DNA from: Clitoria ternatea
Lineage: Eukaryota > Streptophyta > Magnoliopsida > Fabales > Fabaceae
Direction: 5' to 3'
Assembly: GCA_037962975.1 (NCBI GenBank)
Contig: CM075670.1
Coordinates: forward strand, 233,820,242 to 233,884,241
Length of the DNA stretch: 64,000 nucleotides
Shown here: piece by piece, positions 12,919 through 24,405 of the stretch
How the letters are laid out: each line of letters opens with the position of its first letter
How positions within the stretch are numbered: position 1 is the first letter of the stretch
Position numbers and translations under genes: made by a program
Notes under the pieces: model-generated
Databases searched by the model: none
Told to the model about the DNA's origin: nothing
The model's input: only the letters and a program-made list of their open reading frames with translations

Positions 12919-12926
12919 TATAAATA
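12919..12926 (+). promoter_or_regulatory. TATA box of Sirevirus-like LTR
   Basis: TATAAATA lies within 'gagcctataaatagagaag', about 320 bp downstream of the palindrome cluster. The second copy is at 19346-19353. Confidence 0.7.
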
Positions 12927-13852
12927 GAGAAGAAGAAGAAGGCCAAACACACACCTTCAAGAGATGCATTTCCTCTGAATTTCTTCTTTATCTTATTCTA
13001 CTTTCTCTCTATTATTTACATATTGGTATATCCTCTTAGTGAGTTACTTAAGAGTTAGAGGGAAAAATTTTGAGTAAGCTAAAACTTGTATATCCTCTCC
13101 TTGAGAGTTAATCTTTGTGTGAGCTTTAAGTTGTGTATCTACTCTATTGGAGAGTTATCATTATAACCATCAAACACCAAAAATTCCTAGAGATTAAGGT
13201 TGGGGTTTCAACCTTGTAATTGTGAGATTGAGAGATTGGGTGGGGTGCCCTTGTACTTGTGAGGATTAGATTCTTGAGTGTGGGACACTAGGAAGTCGCA
13301 ATTGCTCAAAGTGTATCTCTAATCTACAATAGTGGAAGTCCTCTAAGTGGGTTGCTTAGAGGCGAGACGTACACCGGCGTGGTGGAACTCGTTATATCGG
13401 TTTGCAAATTCTCTCTTCCCTTAAACTCATTTATTATTGAGAACTTAACTTGCATGCTAAAATATCTACATTAATTTGGTGTGGTTAAATCCTTGAATCA
13501 CTTGTCTCAAATATTGTTGAACTTAAACATTGTACTATTGAGTTAAATAACATTGTTAACAACTTGATAAATCTATTGGACATTATCTAGTTAATCTTAA
13601 ATTGGAGTTAAGTATTGAATACTAAGTATCTCAAGAATTGAATAAACCAATAGTGGGTCTTATTTATTAAAATCAATTCTTGAACATAGTATCTTTAACT
13701 CAATACTTTAATATGATATGTGCTTCATAATTGTCTCATCTTTTGCATTGCATTATTTGTGTATCACTAACCGTTTTAAAGGGGATTCCACGCGAAAATT
13801 TGAAATACTCAATTCACCCCCCCTCTTGAGTATCGAGGCCTTGGCTAACAAG

Positions 13853-13864
13853 TGGTATCAGAGC
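13853..13864 (+). promoter_or_regulatory. tRNA-Met primer-binding site
   Basis: TGGTATCAGAGC begins two bases after the 5' LTR end. It is complementary to the 3' end of plant initiator tRNA-Met. Confidence 0.92.
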
Positions 13865-13907
13865 TTGACTCTTGGTAGATCAAGCTTAACGGCTTCAAGA
13901 GATCAAG

Positions 13908-15113
13908 ATGGCCTCTACTTCTTATGATGCATTTCCACAATATGGGACAATAAATAGACCACCAATCTTCAATGGTAAGGACTATGTTATTTGGAAAGAA
14001 AGGATGAAAATCTTCATCCAAGCCTATGATATCAAGGTATGGAATGCTATTCAATGTGGTCCTTTTATTCCTAAATACATAGTTAATAATATAGAATGTA
14101 TGAAGCCCATGAACTTATGGACTAAGGAAGAAGAAAGAAAGGTACAATTTAATCTAAGAGCTAAAATCATTATCACATTAGCATTAGAATCTAACGATGT
14201 TTCTAGAATTAATATGTGTAATAATGCTAAAGAAATATGGGAAACTCTTGGAACAATCTATGGAAATACTAATGTTGATAAAGATGCAAGGATTAGTACC
14301 GTTCCTAGTCAAGATCAAGGGCTCGAAATAAGTCAAGGAAAAGAGTTCAACAAATCGGAAGAAGAAATTGCATGCCTAATGACAAAGTACTCCCAAGATG
14401 ATGAGGTATGCTCTTTAAATGTTTTTGGTGAAAATCATGATGAAAATCAAATTGATAAAAATGAATTGTTAGAAGCTTTTGAGGAATTGCATGAAAAGTT
14501 TATTTTACTATCAAAGAAATATGCATGCTCAAAACGAAACATCTTGAAACTTGAAAGTCAATTGCATGATTTTCACATAGAAAAAGAAAATCTTAAAATT
14601 CAAAATGATGAATTAGTTGCTTCAAATGTCCCTCCTAGGACTTATAATGATAATAAGGATTGTATGCTTATTGAAAAATGTATGCTTCTTGAAAATGAAA
14701 ATAGAGAACTAAAAGAAGCACTTAAGAAGCTTACAAATAGTCAAAAGAATTTAAGTGCATCTCTTAAAGATCAAAAGCATACAAGGAAAATAAGTCATTA
14801 CAAGAATCCCTTTGTGCTCTATAAAGAAATATCTAAATCTATTCTTAGATATACTAATCATGAAAGAAAAGAGAACCCTATGACAAATAGTTTTAAAAGG
14901 AAGCACATAGAACATAATAGGAACCATCACAACCATACTATAAATTACTCTTTAAATGCAACTTGCTTTTATTGTGAAATATATGGTCATATATCTTCAA
15001 ATTGTTTTATAAAGAAATCACGTCAAAAATGCATGAGAAAAGTATGGATTCCTAAAACAATTTTGAAATCCCAAACTAACAAAGAAGGACCCAACTCTCA
15101 AAGGGTACCATAA
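13908..15113 (+). CDS. gag: Sirevirus-type copia gag, 401 aa, intact but internally shortened
   Basis: The start at 13908 (MASTSYDAFPQYG) is 44 bp after the primer site. Residues 1-130 resemble the copia gag N-terminal domain: RPPIFNGKDYVIWKERMKIFIQA, then NLRAKIIITLAL and AKEIWETL. After IYGNTNVDKDARI (about 122-135) the sequence passes straight to an acidic, Lys/Glu-rich stretch. The usual middle of the domain seems deleted. Residues about 170-290 look like coiled coil (LEAFEELHEKF, LLENENRELKEAL). One zinc knuckle, CFYCEIYGHISSNC, is near residue 350. The ORF stops soon after, about where protease would follow in an autonomous element. The frame is fully open, unlike the other gag genes in this window. 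The protein would package element RNA in virus-like particles. Confidence 0.88.
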   Translation: MASTSYDAFPQYGTINRPPIFNGKDYVIWKERMKIFIQAYDIKVWNAIQCGPFIPKYIVNNIECMKPMNLWTKEEERKVQFNLRAKIIITLALESNDVSRINMCNNAKEIWETLGTIYGNTNVDKDARISTVPSQDQGLEISQGKEFNKSEEEIACLMTKYSQDDEVCSLNVFGENHDENQIDKNELLEAFEELHEKFILLSKKYACSKRNILKLESQLHDFHIEKENLKIQNDELVASNVPPRTYNDNKDCMLIEKCMLLENENRELKEALKKLTNSQKNLSASLKDQKHTRKISHYKNPFVLYKEISKSILRYTNHERKENPMTNSFKRKHIEHNRNHHNHTINYSLNATCFYCEIYGHISSNCFIKKSRQKCMRKVWIPKTILKSQTNKEGPNSQRVP

Positions 15114-16104
15114 AACTTGATGCTTTGTAGGCTTCTTCTAAATCGGCAATCTCTCATTGACGAATGAAGAATCAAGACTCATAACCTTCACTTCAAAGAA
15201 CAAAGGATGAAAAAGACAAGGACACACATTTCGTAAAATTCAAAGGTACAATTGGATCCTTAATTCATTTGAACGAATGACATGGCTATTACGATTGTTT
15301 GATTATGAATTTGATTGATAATTTATCAAATTTTGTTTAGAAGTGATATTCTATAAAATCAAATTCCATACTTGTTCACAATAAAATTTTGATTTGATAT
15401 TTGAACATGAAAGGTGTGAAATTTTGAAAGGAACAAATACATAACTATTTTATTAAAATCTTATGATCAATGATATATGTGCATATTCTTATAAAGTTCG
15501 ACTTTGATAATCTATATGATTGGTGATGAGGTTGATGAATGACTACTTAGATGACATGTCTTAACACCATGAAAAACTTGATTAAAGTTGTTTGCATCCA
15601 TGTGTGTTAAGAAAAATCAAATTATTGAAACAACAAATCTTAGTTGATGTATAATGGATTCTAAAGGATGCATGAATTTTTGATTGAACATGAATACTTG
15701 ATGCATCATTCATTGAACAAGAGATATGTGCTTAAACTAGTGGTATCTAAATGACAAAATATCATCAATTGAAAGGAAGAGAACATGGGGACATACATTG
15801 TTTGATATGAAGTTTGTTGATAATTCTCAAGTGGGTAAATATCTTATAAAAAACAAAACTTTATACTTATTGATATATGCTTGAAAAGTATGACAAATTT
15901 TTGGTATCAAAGTACTTAAATTGGCAAATCTACCTAGATATTTCACAAAAAGCATCAAGGTAGTTATCTTGTTTCTACTCTTCTAAGTGTTTACTTGAAA
16001 GGATATTCTTGTATATTTTGATAATGCCAAATGAAGAAATATTTTTTTTCTAATTGAAATAGTTAACATTTACTTGCCTTATCAACAAATAAGTAAGTAA
16101 AACC

Positions 16105-16136
<32 letters not shown>

Positions 16137-16819
16137 TAAAATAAAAGGACATTATTCACAAATCTATTACCCTTAAGCTCTCACTTAGTATCTACTTAAT
16201 TCAATATTTTTGGTTTCAACAAAATCAATTGGCATTTGACAAAATCCTTACAAAATTTGAATTTCATAAGGTTTGTCTAGATTTAATTCTTGACCAATGT
16301 TTTTTTTAAGTATCCATGTAGCATTAATTGGATCATTTTATGAAGAAACTTAAATTTTGAATTCAAAATTTCAAATTCAAAATTTGAATTCAAAATTCAA
16401 AAGATTGCATTAAAGGACAAAGGCATGTGCTACTCTTTCCCATAAATCCATTCTCGTGACTGCATATTAATTCCCCATGCATTTAATTGATTGATTCCCC
16501 TTCATATGTGCTCAACGTCAAACCTATGCTATATTGACTAAGTGAATCGATTCACTCTCGGAAGAATCGATTCATCCGTGACTTAAATGCCAAATCCCAC
16601 TCCTTCAGCAAAAAGAATCGATTCAGGACATGTGAAACAACAAATTTAATCGATTCACCCAAGAAAAGAATCGATTCACATGGGTTCCCTGGCCTCTCAC
16701 ACGTTTTTGCTATAAGTACAGCCACATCTTCTTACTCTCTTCACCCATTCTTCACTCTTGTGTTATAATTCCCTTGCCTTCTTTCTAAACATTCCTCCTT
16801 CATCATTTCTAAAAACCCA
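15114..16819 (+). other. Internal region of the Sirevirus-like element where pol is absent
   Basis: No pol motif is visible in any frame. The stretch is AT-rich, with an (AT)n run at about 16107-16131. Near 16540-16680 it carries four exact GAATCGATTC-type palindromes and one altered copy, like the LTR cluster. A short leader precedes the second ORF. Confidence 0.7.
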
Positions 16820-17889
16820 ATGGCATCCTCTTCAAATCCAAGAAGAAAAAGGAGAGCAAATATTGTCGAGTCCTCCGCACCTCAAATGTCTGATCTTTCT
16901 CGACTCTTTAATACTCAAAAGGAGCTTCAAAGGTATCTAGAAAATTTTTCTGAAAAGCTCTTATACCTCCTCATTGGCTTGATTTTGAACTCTTCAACCA
17001 ACATGAGTTTGACTTCTTTGAGAATCTTAAAGAATTACACCTTGATGAGTTTACTACTCTTCAAGAACCTTTCATATATCCCGAACTCATTAGAGCCTTT
17101 TATTCTACCCTTCAAGTTGTAAACAACCGCTTAATAGCAAAGGTAAAAGGGGTCACCATTCCTCTTGATGACCATGTTCTTCATGGAGTTGGTCGTCTTC
17201 CACTCAGCCATACAAACTTCAATGGAAAGAAACCGGTTCCCGAATGGAACTATAATCCTTTGGAGGCTAGAACCTTTCTTAGCCTTTCCTCCTCTTCAAA
17301 CACGGTTGGTCATATAGATATTGAACATCGTCTCCTCCACTATTGTTTAGTTAAAATCCTCCTTCCCAAAGGGAGCAACAATACGCGAGTTAGTGAAAGT
17401 CAAGTGCTCATCATTTGGGCAATGTTGCATCTAAAAGATATAAATTGGATAGCTCTTGTCAAACAACACATGATTGATGCACAAAAGTTGACACGTCTCC
17501 CATATGCGGTATTAATCACCAAGCTTCTTCGACACTTCCAAGTTGATCTTTCAAATGAAGTAAAGGAGTTAGTTGGTACTAAAGGGAAAATTGGTAGTCA
17601 ACATCTCACAAAAATGGGATGGATCTATCAAGATGACTTATGGCACTATTATCCCAAATATAGCTCAAACGAAGATGAGGAACCTCTTGAACAAGAGGAA
17701 CAAGCACCATCTCAAGTTGCTCTATCAAATGAAGAACTCCTCACAAGGCTCACTAATCACTTTGATGAACGCTTTAATCACTTGGAGAATAATATGAATA
17801 ACCGCTTCAACCAAATGGAGGATACCATGACCACTCGATATAATGAAATCAATCAAAAATTTTCTGAATTTAAATTTTTCAATCCATAA
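16820..17889 (+). pseudogene. Second ORF of the Sirevirus-like element ('putative plant transposon protein' family), one frameshift
   Basis: It starts at MASSSNPRRKRRANIVE (16820). The first frame carries through about 16945. A one-base shift near the run 'aaaattttttctgaaaagc' moves the homologous sequence to the frame that ends at 17889. That frame includes PHWLDFELFNQHEFDFFENL, RAFYSTLQ, KGVTIPLDDHVL, VSESQVLIIWAMLHL and LPYAVLITKLLRHFQVDL. The C-terminus is a probable coiled coil (HFDERFNHLENNMNNRFNQM). The conserved blocks align with the minus-strand ORF at 41868-43229 (FYANLR, RGVTIPL, LPYCSVVTLL). Its position, after where pol would be, is that of the Sirevirus env-like ORF, but I see no signal peptide or membrane helix. 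Function is unknown. Confidence 0.75.
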
Positions 17890-18146
17890 GCTAGAACGTG
17901 TAACATTTCTTGTGTTCTTTAATCATGTTCCCTCTTTTAAATTGCTTCCAAGTTTGCTAAAGGTTCATGAGTGTTTGTTAAAATCTTATGTTCATCTTTA
18001 TCTACCACTTCTCTTAGTATCAAATTTGTATGATTATTCACCTAAATTGCTTGAGACACAAATTACATGTGATAGACATCTTAATGTATGCATCTTTCTT
18101 TAAGTGGTATATGTTTATCAAATAAGGAAGTCTTTTTGATGATGCC

Positions 18147-18498
18147 AAAGGGGGAGAGAAATACATACATTTAAAGGGGGAGAGAAATATATAAGAAAGG
18201 GGGAGAAAATATACACTTTCTAAATGACATAAAAATATCTTGTAAAAGGTAAGAGATATTTAAAGTGTTGAGATGATTAAGAAGGAGAGAACATATATTA
18301 AGGGGGAGAGACCTTATTAAGGGGGAGACACCTTTTATTCTTAAATACTCTCTTGATAACTTGTGCCTATAATGTCATAAATATATGATAACAAATTGCA
18401 TGTCAAAGGGGGAGTCTTTCTTGAAACATATTTGAATTATTGTGATACTAACATCCCAAGAGACAAACATTTGTTGTCATCATCAAAAAGGGGGAGAA
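18147..18498 (+). promoter_or_regulatory. Array of seven polypurine boxes before the 3' LTR
   Basis: AAAGGGGGAG-type boxes occur near 18147, 18173, 18195, 18300, 18319, 18405 and 18487. The last is adjacent to the 3' LTR and should be the working polypurine tract. Multiple polypurine tracts upstream of the 3' LTR are a reported Sirevirus hallmark. The stretch 17890-18146 holds nothing recognisable. Confidence 0.88.
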
Positions 18499-20277
18499 TG
18501 TATTTTTATGTTGATGCAGGTTTTGATAATGACACAACAAATGGAGAAATATCAAGGATGTTATTATGTTTGATGTGGAATTTAAAATAGTTGATGTTTA
18601 ATTTTGATGAACAATCAAGGACTTATGTTAAAGGCATTTAAAGAAGTTCACAACAAGTGCAAATGATCAACAAATGTGTCAAGAATCAAAGGATTGGATC
18701 CAAGACTCATCAAATATCAAAAAGGGTGAAACAAAGTGCCAAAATTCAAGTATCAGGTGCTTGAATCGATTCACACAACAATGCATAACCTCTTGAATCG
18801 ATTCATACACATAAAAAGGGCCAGGAACTGAAATTATAACGCATGAATCGATTCCCTTAATGGTTGAATCGATTCACACGGCTTGCAATGTCCAGGATAT
18901 GATTTTTTTCACCTTGAATCGATTCCCATAAATTCTTGAATCGATTCTTACACTGTTTTGGTGCAGGAAATGGAAAAATAAGGCAATGAATCGATTCATT
19001 CACTTTTGGAATCAATTCAAACACCTGACAGAAGCCAAACTTAACGAAATTGGTTCTGGAAATTTGAAATGAAAGTTTAAATTTCAAATGGAGACATTGT
19101 GCAGACAACATCCTCATGCTTGTGATTTATTCCATGCCTTGTCCCTCTCCACATGCATGTGTTACATTGAAAATGCAATTAAATTAAATATTGGACAAAC
19201 ATGCTTCTTGATGCACATGCCATATTCTCTTGGAGACACTAAAAGGCTTATTGGAATTGGAATGTCAAGTTGAATGGAGACACACATGCCTAACACTTCA
19301 AGCTCCCAAGGAATTTAATATTGCAAAATCCATGCCATTGGAGCCTATAAATAGAGAAGAAGAAGAAGGCCAAACACACACCTTCAAGAGATGCATTTCC
19401 TCTGAATTTCTTCTTTATCTTATTCTACTTTCTCTCTATTATTTACATATTGGTATATCCTCTTAGTGAGTTACTTAAGAGTTAGAGGGAAAAATTTTGA
19501 GTAAGCTAAAACTTGTATATCCTCTCCTTGAGAGTTAATCTTTGTGTGAGCTTTAAGTTGTGTATCTACTCTATTGGAGAGTTATCATTATAACCATCAA
19601 ACACCAAAAATTCCTAGAGATTAAGGTTGGGGTTTCAACCTTGTAATTGTGAGATTGAGAGATTGGGTGGGGTGCCCTTGTACTTGTGAGGATTAGATTC
19701 TTGAGTGTGGGACACTAGGAAGTCGCAATTGCTCAAAGTGTATCTCTAATCTACAATAGTGGAAGTCCTCTAAGTGGGTTGCTTAGAGGCGAGACGTACA
19801 CCGGCGTGGTGGAACTCGTTATATCGGTTTGCAAATTCTCTCTTCCCTTAAACTCATTTATTATTGAGAACTTAACTTGCATGCTAAAATATCTACATTA
19901 ATTTGGTGTGGTTAAATCCTTGAATCACTTGTCTCAAATATTGTTGAACTTAAACATTGTACTATTGAGTTAAATAACATTGTTAACAACTTGATAAATC
20001 TATTGGACATTATCTAGTTAATCTTAAATTGGAGTTAAGTATTGAATACTAAGTATCTCAAGAATTGAATAAACCAATAGTGGGTCTTATTTATTAAAAT
20101 CAATTCTTGAACATAGCATCTTTAACTCAATACTTTAATATGATATGTGCTTCATAATTGTCTCATCTTTTGCATTGCATTATTTGTGTATCACTAACCG
20201 TTTTAAAGGGGATTCCACGCGAAAATTTGAAATACTCAATTCACCCCCCCTCTTGAGTATCGAGGCCTTGGCTAACA
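18499..20277 (+). repeat. 3' LTR of the Sirevirus-like element
   Basis: It is 1779 bp and matches 12072-13850. By eye the differences are t/c near 12232/18659 and t/c near 13690/20117. It carries the same palindromes, TATA box (19346-19353) and terminal TG...CA. Confidence 0.95.
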
Positions 20278-20282
20278 AAACT
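20278..20282. repeat. Target-site duplication AAACT
   Basis: The five bases after the 3' LTR repeat the five bases before the 5' LTR (12067-12071). This confirms a complete insertion into the copia LTR. Confidence 0.93.
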
Positions 20283-20394
20283 TTGTTGTCATTATATGTT
20301 TAGGGTAATAATTATATTGAATAATAATTATTCTGCATCGATATGTTTCGATTTGTTATAAGTTGTTCCAATTCTGAAAGCTCAAAGCACAACA
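20283..20394 (+). repeat. Remainder of the split copia 3' LTR
   Basis: By the target-site duplication this sequence was contiguous with 12071 before insertion. An end at ...CACAACA (20394) would pair TGTT...AACA with the LTR start and give an LTR of about 464 bp. The exact end is a guess, because the 5' LTR is absent. Confidence 0.5.
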
Positions 20395-20558
20395 CCCATG
20401 TTTGGATTTGTTTTTCATTTTGATCCGCTCAAAAACAAATGGAGGCTGTCTATTGTTAAATTCAAGATCTGATTTTTGGCCATCTCATCTCATATATTAC
20501 CAAAAAAGAAAACAAATGGAAAAGTTTAATGTGAAGGAAACTATTTATCAAACTACAG
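20395..20558. other. Short flank between the copia and Ogre-like elements
   Basis: AT-rich sequence with no ORF or repeat recognised. It is the left target of the Ogre-like insertion, ending in TACAG. Confidence 0.5.
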
Positions 20559-20789
20559 TGTGAATACCTATTTCGGTCTGGTCAATTTTCACCAAGAATG
20601 GGGAGTTCTGTTGCTTGGAACCCCTTCTTTCTATTCATGCTCGGGTGTGCCTTAAGAATTACCGAGAGCTTATTCTCAGGTGTGCCTTAAAGATCGCCCA
20701 GAATTTGTGCTCGGGCCTATTTTCAAAATTGCCGAGAGCTTGTGCTCGGGTTCCTCTTCAAGATTATCTTTGACTCCGAGTGATATTCC

Positions 20790-22450
20790 CAAGTGAAAGG
20801 ATTTCCGAGAGAGGACTGAACTTCGACTCCGAATGATCATTTCTGAGTAAGCACCTCCGAATGATCATTTTCGAGTAGGGTGTCTTTGAGTGAGACGTTA
20901 CCGAGTGGGATGTCTCTGAGTGAGGCATTTCTGAGTGGGCTGCTTCCAAGGGAGTTACTTTCAAATGAAGAAAGGATCTGACTAAGAATGAATACCTTTC
21001 AGGCAGAAACTCTTTTAAGTTCCATATTTCTAAATGATCATTTCCGAGTAGGGTGACTCTGAATGATCATTTCCGAGTAGGGTGTCTCCGAGTGAGACGT
21101 TGCCGAGTGGGATGTCTCCGAGTGAGGCATTCTCTGAGTGGACTGCTTCAAAGGAAGCTACTTCCGAACGAAGAAAGGCTCTGACCATGAATGAATACCT
21201 TTCGAGTAGAGGCTCTCCCAAGTTCCATACTTCCGAGTAGGATGTCTCCGAGTGGGGTATTTCCGAGTGGGCTGCTTTCAAGGGAATTACTGCCGAGCAA
21301 AGAAAGGCCCTAACGATGAAGAGTACTTTTCGGACAAAGATATATCCAAGTGAGGTGTCTCCGACTGAGATATTTTCGAGTGGGTCATTCTCGAGGGAAT
21401 TACTTCCGAGCAAAGAAAGGCCCTGACTATGAAGAGTACTTTTCAGACAAAGATATATCCGAGTGAGGTATCTCCGACTGAGATATTTCTGAGTGGGTCA
21501 TTCTCGAGGGAATTACTTCCGAGCAAAGAAAGGCTCTGACTATGACTGGGTACTTTTCAGGCCAAGACGTTGCTGAGTGAGGTGTCCCCGACTGAGATAT
21601 TTCCGAGCGGGTCATTCTCGAGGGAATTACTTCCGAGCAAAGAAAGGCCCTGACTATGAAGAGTACTTTTCGAACAAAGATATATCCGAATGAGGTGTCT
21701 CCGAGTGGGAAATTTCCGAGTGGGTCATTCTCGAGGGAATTACTTCCGAGCAAAGAAAGGCCCTGACTATGAAAAGTACTTCTCGAACAAAGATATATCC
21801 GAGTAGGTTGTCTCCTAGTGAGATATTCCCGGGTGGATCGATTCTGAATGCAAAAAGGCTGACTATGAATGAGTACTTTTCGAGAAAGATATATCTGAGT
21901 GGTTTGTCTCCGAGTAATACATTTCTGAGTGGGTCATTTTCAAGGGAATTACTTTCGAGCGATGAAAGACTTTGACTTCGAATGAGTATTTCTCGGGTAT
22001 AGAGATTTCCGAGTGGATAATTCTCGGGTGGATCGATTCTGAATGAATACTTTTTAGGCAGATATGCTTCCAAATTCCATAATTTTCGAGTGGTTCAATT
22101 TTGAGAGAAGTACTTTCGAGCGATGAAAGGCTTTAATTTCAAATGAGTACCTCTCGGGTGGAGACGCATTCGAGTAAGGAATTCCCGAGTGAATCAACGA
22201 AAAATGGCTGACTTCAAAGGTGCTTTTTGGCCGGAGATATATCCGAGTGAGATATTTCCGAATGGGTCACTTTCGAGGGAAGAAAGGCTATTGGCTTTAA
22301 ATGAGTGCTTCAAGCAAAAACACTTCCGAGCGAATCATCTCTGAGTGAAGCGATCCTGAACAAAAAGAAGCTCTGATGATTACTTCTCGGAAAGAGATGT
22401 TTCCGAGTCAATAATTTTCGAGTTCAAGCATTCACACCGAGTAATTTCCA
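20790..22450. repeat. Degenerate tandem repeats of CCGAGTG units in the LTR
   Basis: The phrase 'gaattacttccgagcaaagaaagg' recurs near 21286, 21398, 21511, 21625 and 21738, a period of about 113 bp. More diverged units lie on both sides. The same array is in the other LTR at about 33200-34860. Minus-strand ORFs that repeat MLGSNSLEN are by-products of this array. Confidence 0.8.
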
Positions 22451-22991
22451 CTGAGAATGGATACTGACAGACAGCGATCCGGGCCATAAGAAGAACACCG
22501 GCCTAGGTCTGAGGAATACCAATCTGAGCCAACGGAAGAGACATCATTCCTAAGACCATCCAAGTGAGTCCGGTGTCCTCTCTTATCCGACGTGGGAAGT
22601 CACTTTCATGAACTTGATAATGGACCCATGTGACACTATTCAAGGAGTCCGATTGCCTATGCTGACTTGGAATCGCACCATCCAAGTTAATCCTCGAATC
22701 CTGGGGGTGGCTGACAACAGAGAAAACTGAAAATAATAAAAATCACTCACCGACCGCTGTTCCCCATAATTGTTGGTGACTAGGTTGTCTTTCCACTACA
22801 TACATGGATCTAGTGGAAGCTTCAGCTATCCAAGTGGAATCGCATCATCCAAGTTGATCCTTGAATCCTGGGGGTGGCTGACAACAAACAAAAATAAAAA
22901 TAATAAAAAATCACTCACCAGCCGCTGTTCCCCATAATTGTCAATGGCCAGGATGTCTTTGAGCTGTCCACACGCACCACTTAGAAGCCTC

Positions 22992-22999
22992 TATAAATG
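22992..22999 (+). promoter_or_regulatory. TATA box of Ogre-like LTR
   Basis: TATAAATG lies in 'gcctctataaatgcctcagc', conserved in the other LTR at 35409-35416. It sits downstream of the CCGAGTG repeats, as a U3 promoter would. Confidence 0.6.
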
Positions 23000-24405
23000 C
23001 CTCAGCTGAAGAGGCACAAGGGGAGCATCTTGAATCCTGGAACCTCTGGCAAAAAATTTACTCCGGCATCCTAAATCTGAAATCAAGAAACCTGTCCCCA
23101 ACCCATATTCTCTTTTCTTCGAAACAGAAGTACCAGTCCCGTTCCTGTTTGTTGGACCTCAGAACCTCCTTACTCTGTCCAAACCCCATACTACTTATAA
23201 CACCACTGAAGCCTACACCATCTCTTCATCAAAATACATTTTCACTACTGAGTCCTACACCGACCCATATTTACACCCCGATTCCTCCCAGGTCCACTCC
23301 ACACCGATCCATATTTGCACTCCGGTCCTCAACTTCCTTACCACACGAGTTTTATTCTGTTTATTTTCTTTTGTTTTTTTATATTATTATTTATTCTTCT
23401 ACCGAATTTTGAATTTTTATTGAATCTGTTCTCTTGTTTAAGTTTATTCCGTTAAATTTCTTTTATTTTGCTTTGTAACTAGTAATAAAAAAAAGAAATA
23501 AGTGTTTTCTATGTGTTCTTTCAAATCCAAAAAAGTATAAAAATTATCTTTAGCCAGTGTCGTACGGAAGTACTTTCGTATACACTACTTTCCTAGAACT
23601 TGTACACGTGCGAAGAACTTTGCCTTGTATGGGTCTTTTCCAAGGACATTATCCACCACCAACTTCCTAATATTTCCTGAAAACCATTATCGAAAACTAC
23701 GTAACCCTGATTTCTCGACGACTCGAGAATACGTAGGAGCTGGACTTAACTCCTGTCGGGCCCATTTTTTTTTTCATTTTTTTTATGTTTTTTTGTAATT
23801 ATTCCATTCTTATCACTTCCACGAAAATCAATTTAGACGTGACGTCTTGTTGATTTTCCCCCATTTTTGGTTGACCATCACCATGACTCATAAGGAAAGG
23901 GATACTTAGGACGAGACGTCCTGTTTATCCCCTTCTCATTTCTGACCTTGTATTTTGATTAAAGGATGACTAATTTAGACGTGACGTCTTGTTAGCATTC
24001 TTCCTTTTCCCTGTCTTATACCAAAGCCGAGGGTAATTTGGAGGAGACGTCCTGTTGACCTTGCTTCGACACTTCATGTTTGTTCAGTTTGTTCCCTTTG
24101 CTTTTTTACCCAAAGTATAATAATAAAAAGGAAGAAATAAAACATCTTTTGTAAGGCTATTTATGTTGCGCATTTCCAATCTTGGTACTGTTTTTGACAG
24201 GCGATGTAGGGTACTAATACCTTCCCTACTCGTAACCGACTCCCGAACTTGAATCTCACCTTTTTTAACCAGTGCTTTGTTAAAAGTTTTTTCCCAATGT
24301 TTTTCCTGTGAATAAAAATGTTAGTGGCGACTCCCTATTTTGTTTTAACCTTCTTTTTCCTGTTACAAGGGTCGGCCACGCCACCGCGATCATCCAGTCG
24401 CGATA

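Larger units (their letters stand above)
12072..13850 (+). repeat. 5' LTR of the Sirevirus-like element
   Basis: It begins TGTATTTTTATG and ends CTTGGCTAACA. It is equal in length to the 3' copy, at a constant offset of 6427. Seven GAATCGATTC palindromes lie at about 12337-12575. A TATAAATA box at 12919-12926 suggests transcription starts shortly downstream. The small ORFs at 12430-12690, 12661-12846 and 12803-13039 are repeated identically in the other LTR and are not genes. Confidence 0.95.
12072..20277 (+). mobile_element. Complete non-autonomous Sirevirus-like Ty1/copia element
   Basis: It has two 1779-bp LTRs (12072-13850 and 18499-20277), an initiator tRNA-Met primer site, a copia-type gag with one CCHC knuckle, a second ORF, and a run of AAAGGGGGAGA boxes ending in the polypurine tract. 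The flanking 5-bp duplication AAACT is exact (12067-12071 and 20278-20282). Repeated polypurine boxes and palindrome clusters are reported hallmarks of Sireviruses. No protease, integrase, RT or RNase H can be found in the 4.6-kb interior, so it must have moved with help from another element. The two LTRs differ by eye at two positions, so insertion was recent. Confidence 0.92.
20559..24405 (+). repeat. 5' LTR of the Ogre-like element
   Basis: It is 3847 bp, the same length as 32976-36822. Much of 20770-22460 is built from CCGAGTG-containing units. A TATAAATG box is at 22992-22999. Four copies of a motif like GACGnGACGTCyTGTT lie near 23840, 23902, 23968 and 24035. The end reads ...CGCGATA where the other LTR has ...CGTGACA, so the terminal CA is probably mutated to TA. 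ORFs within, including 23149-23412, are not supported as genes. Confidence 0.92.

Noticed and set aside
12430..13039. Three small ORFs repeated identically at 18857-19466
   Set aside because: They lie in LTR sequence that is itself nearly identical. One is antisense to the palindrome cluster.
21030..22073. Minus-strand ORFs with MLGSNSLEN repeats in the Ogre-like LTR
   Set aside because: They reflect the ~113-bp tandem repeat. The period is not a multiple of three and the frames shift between units.
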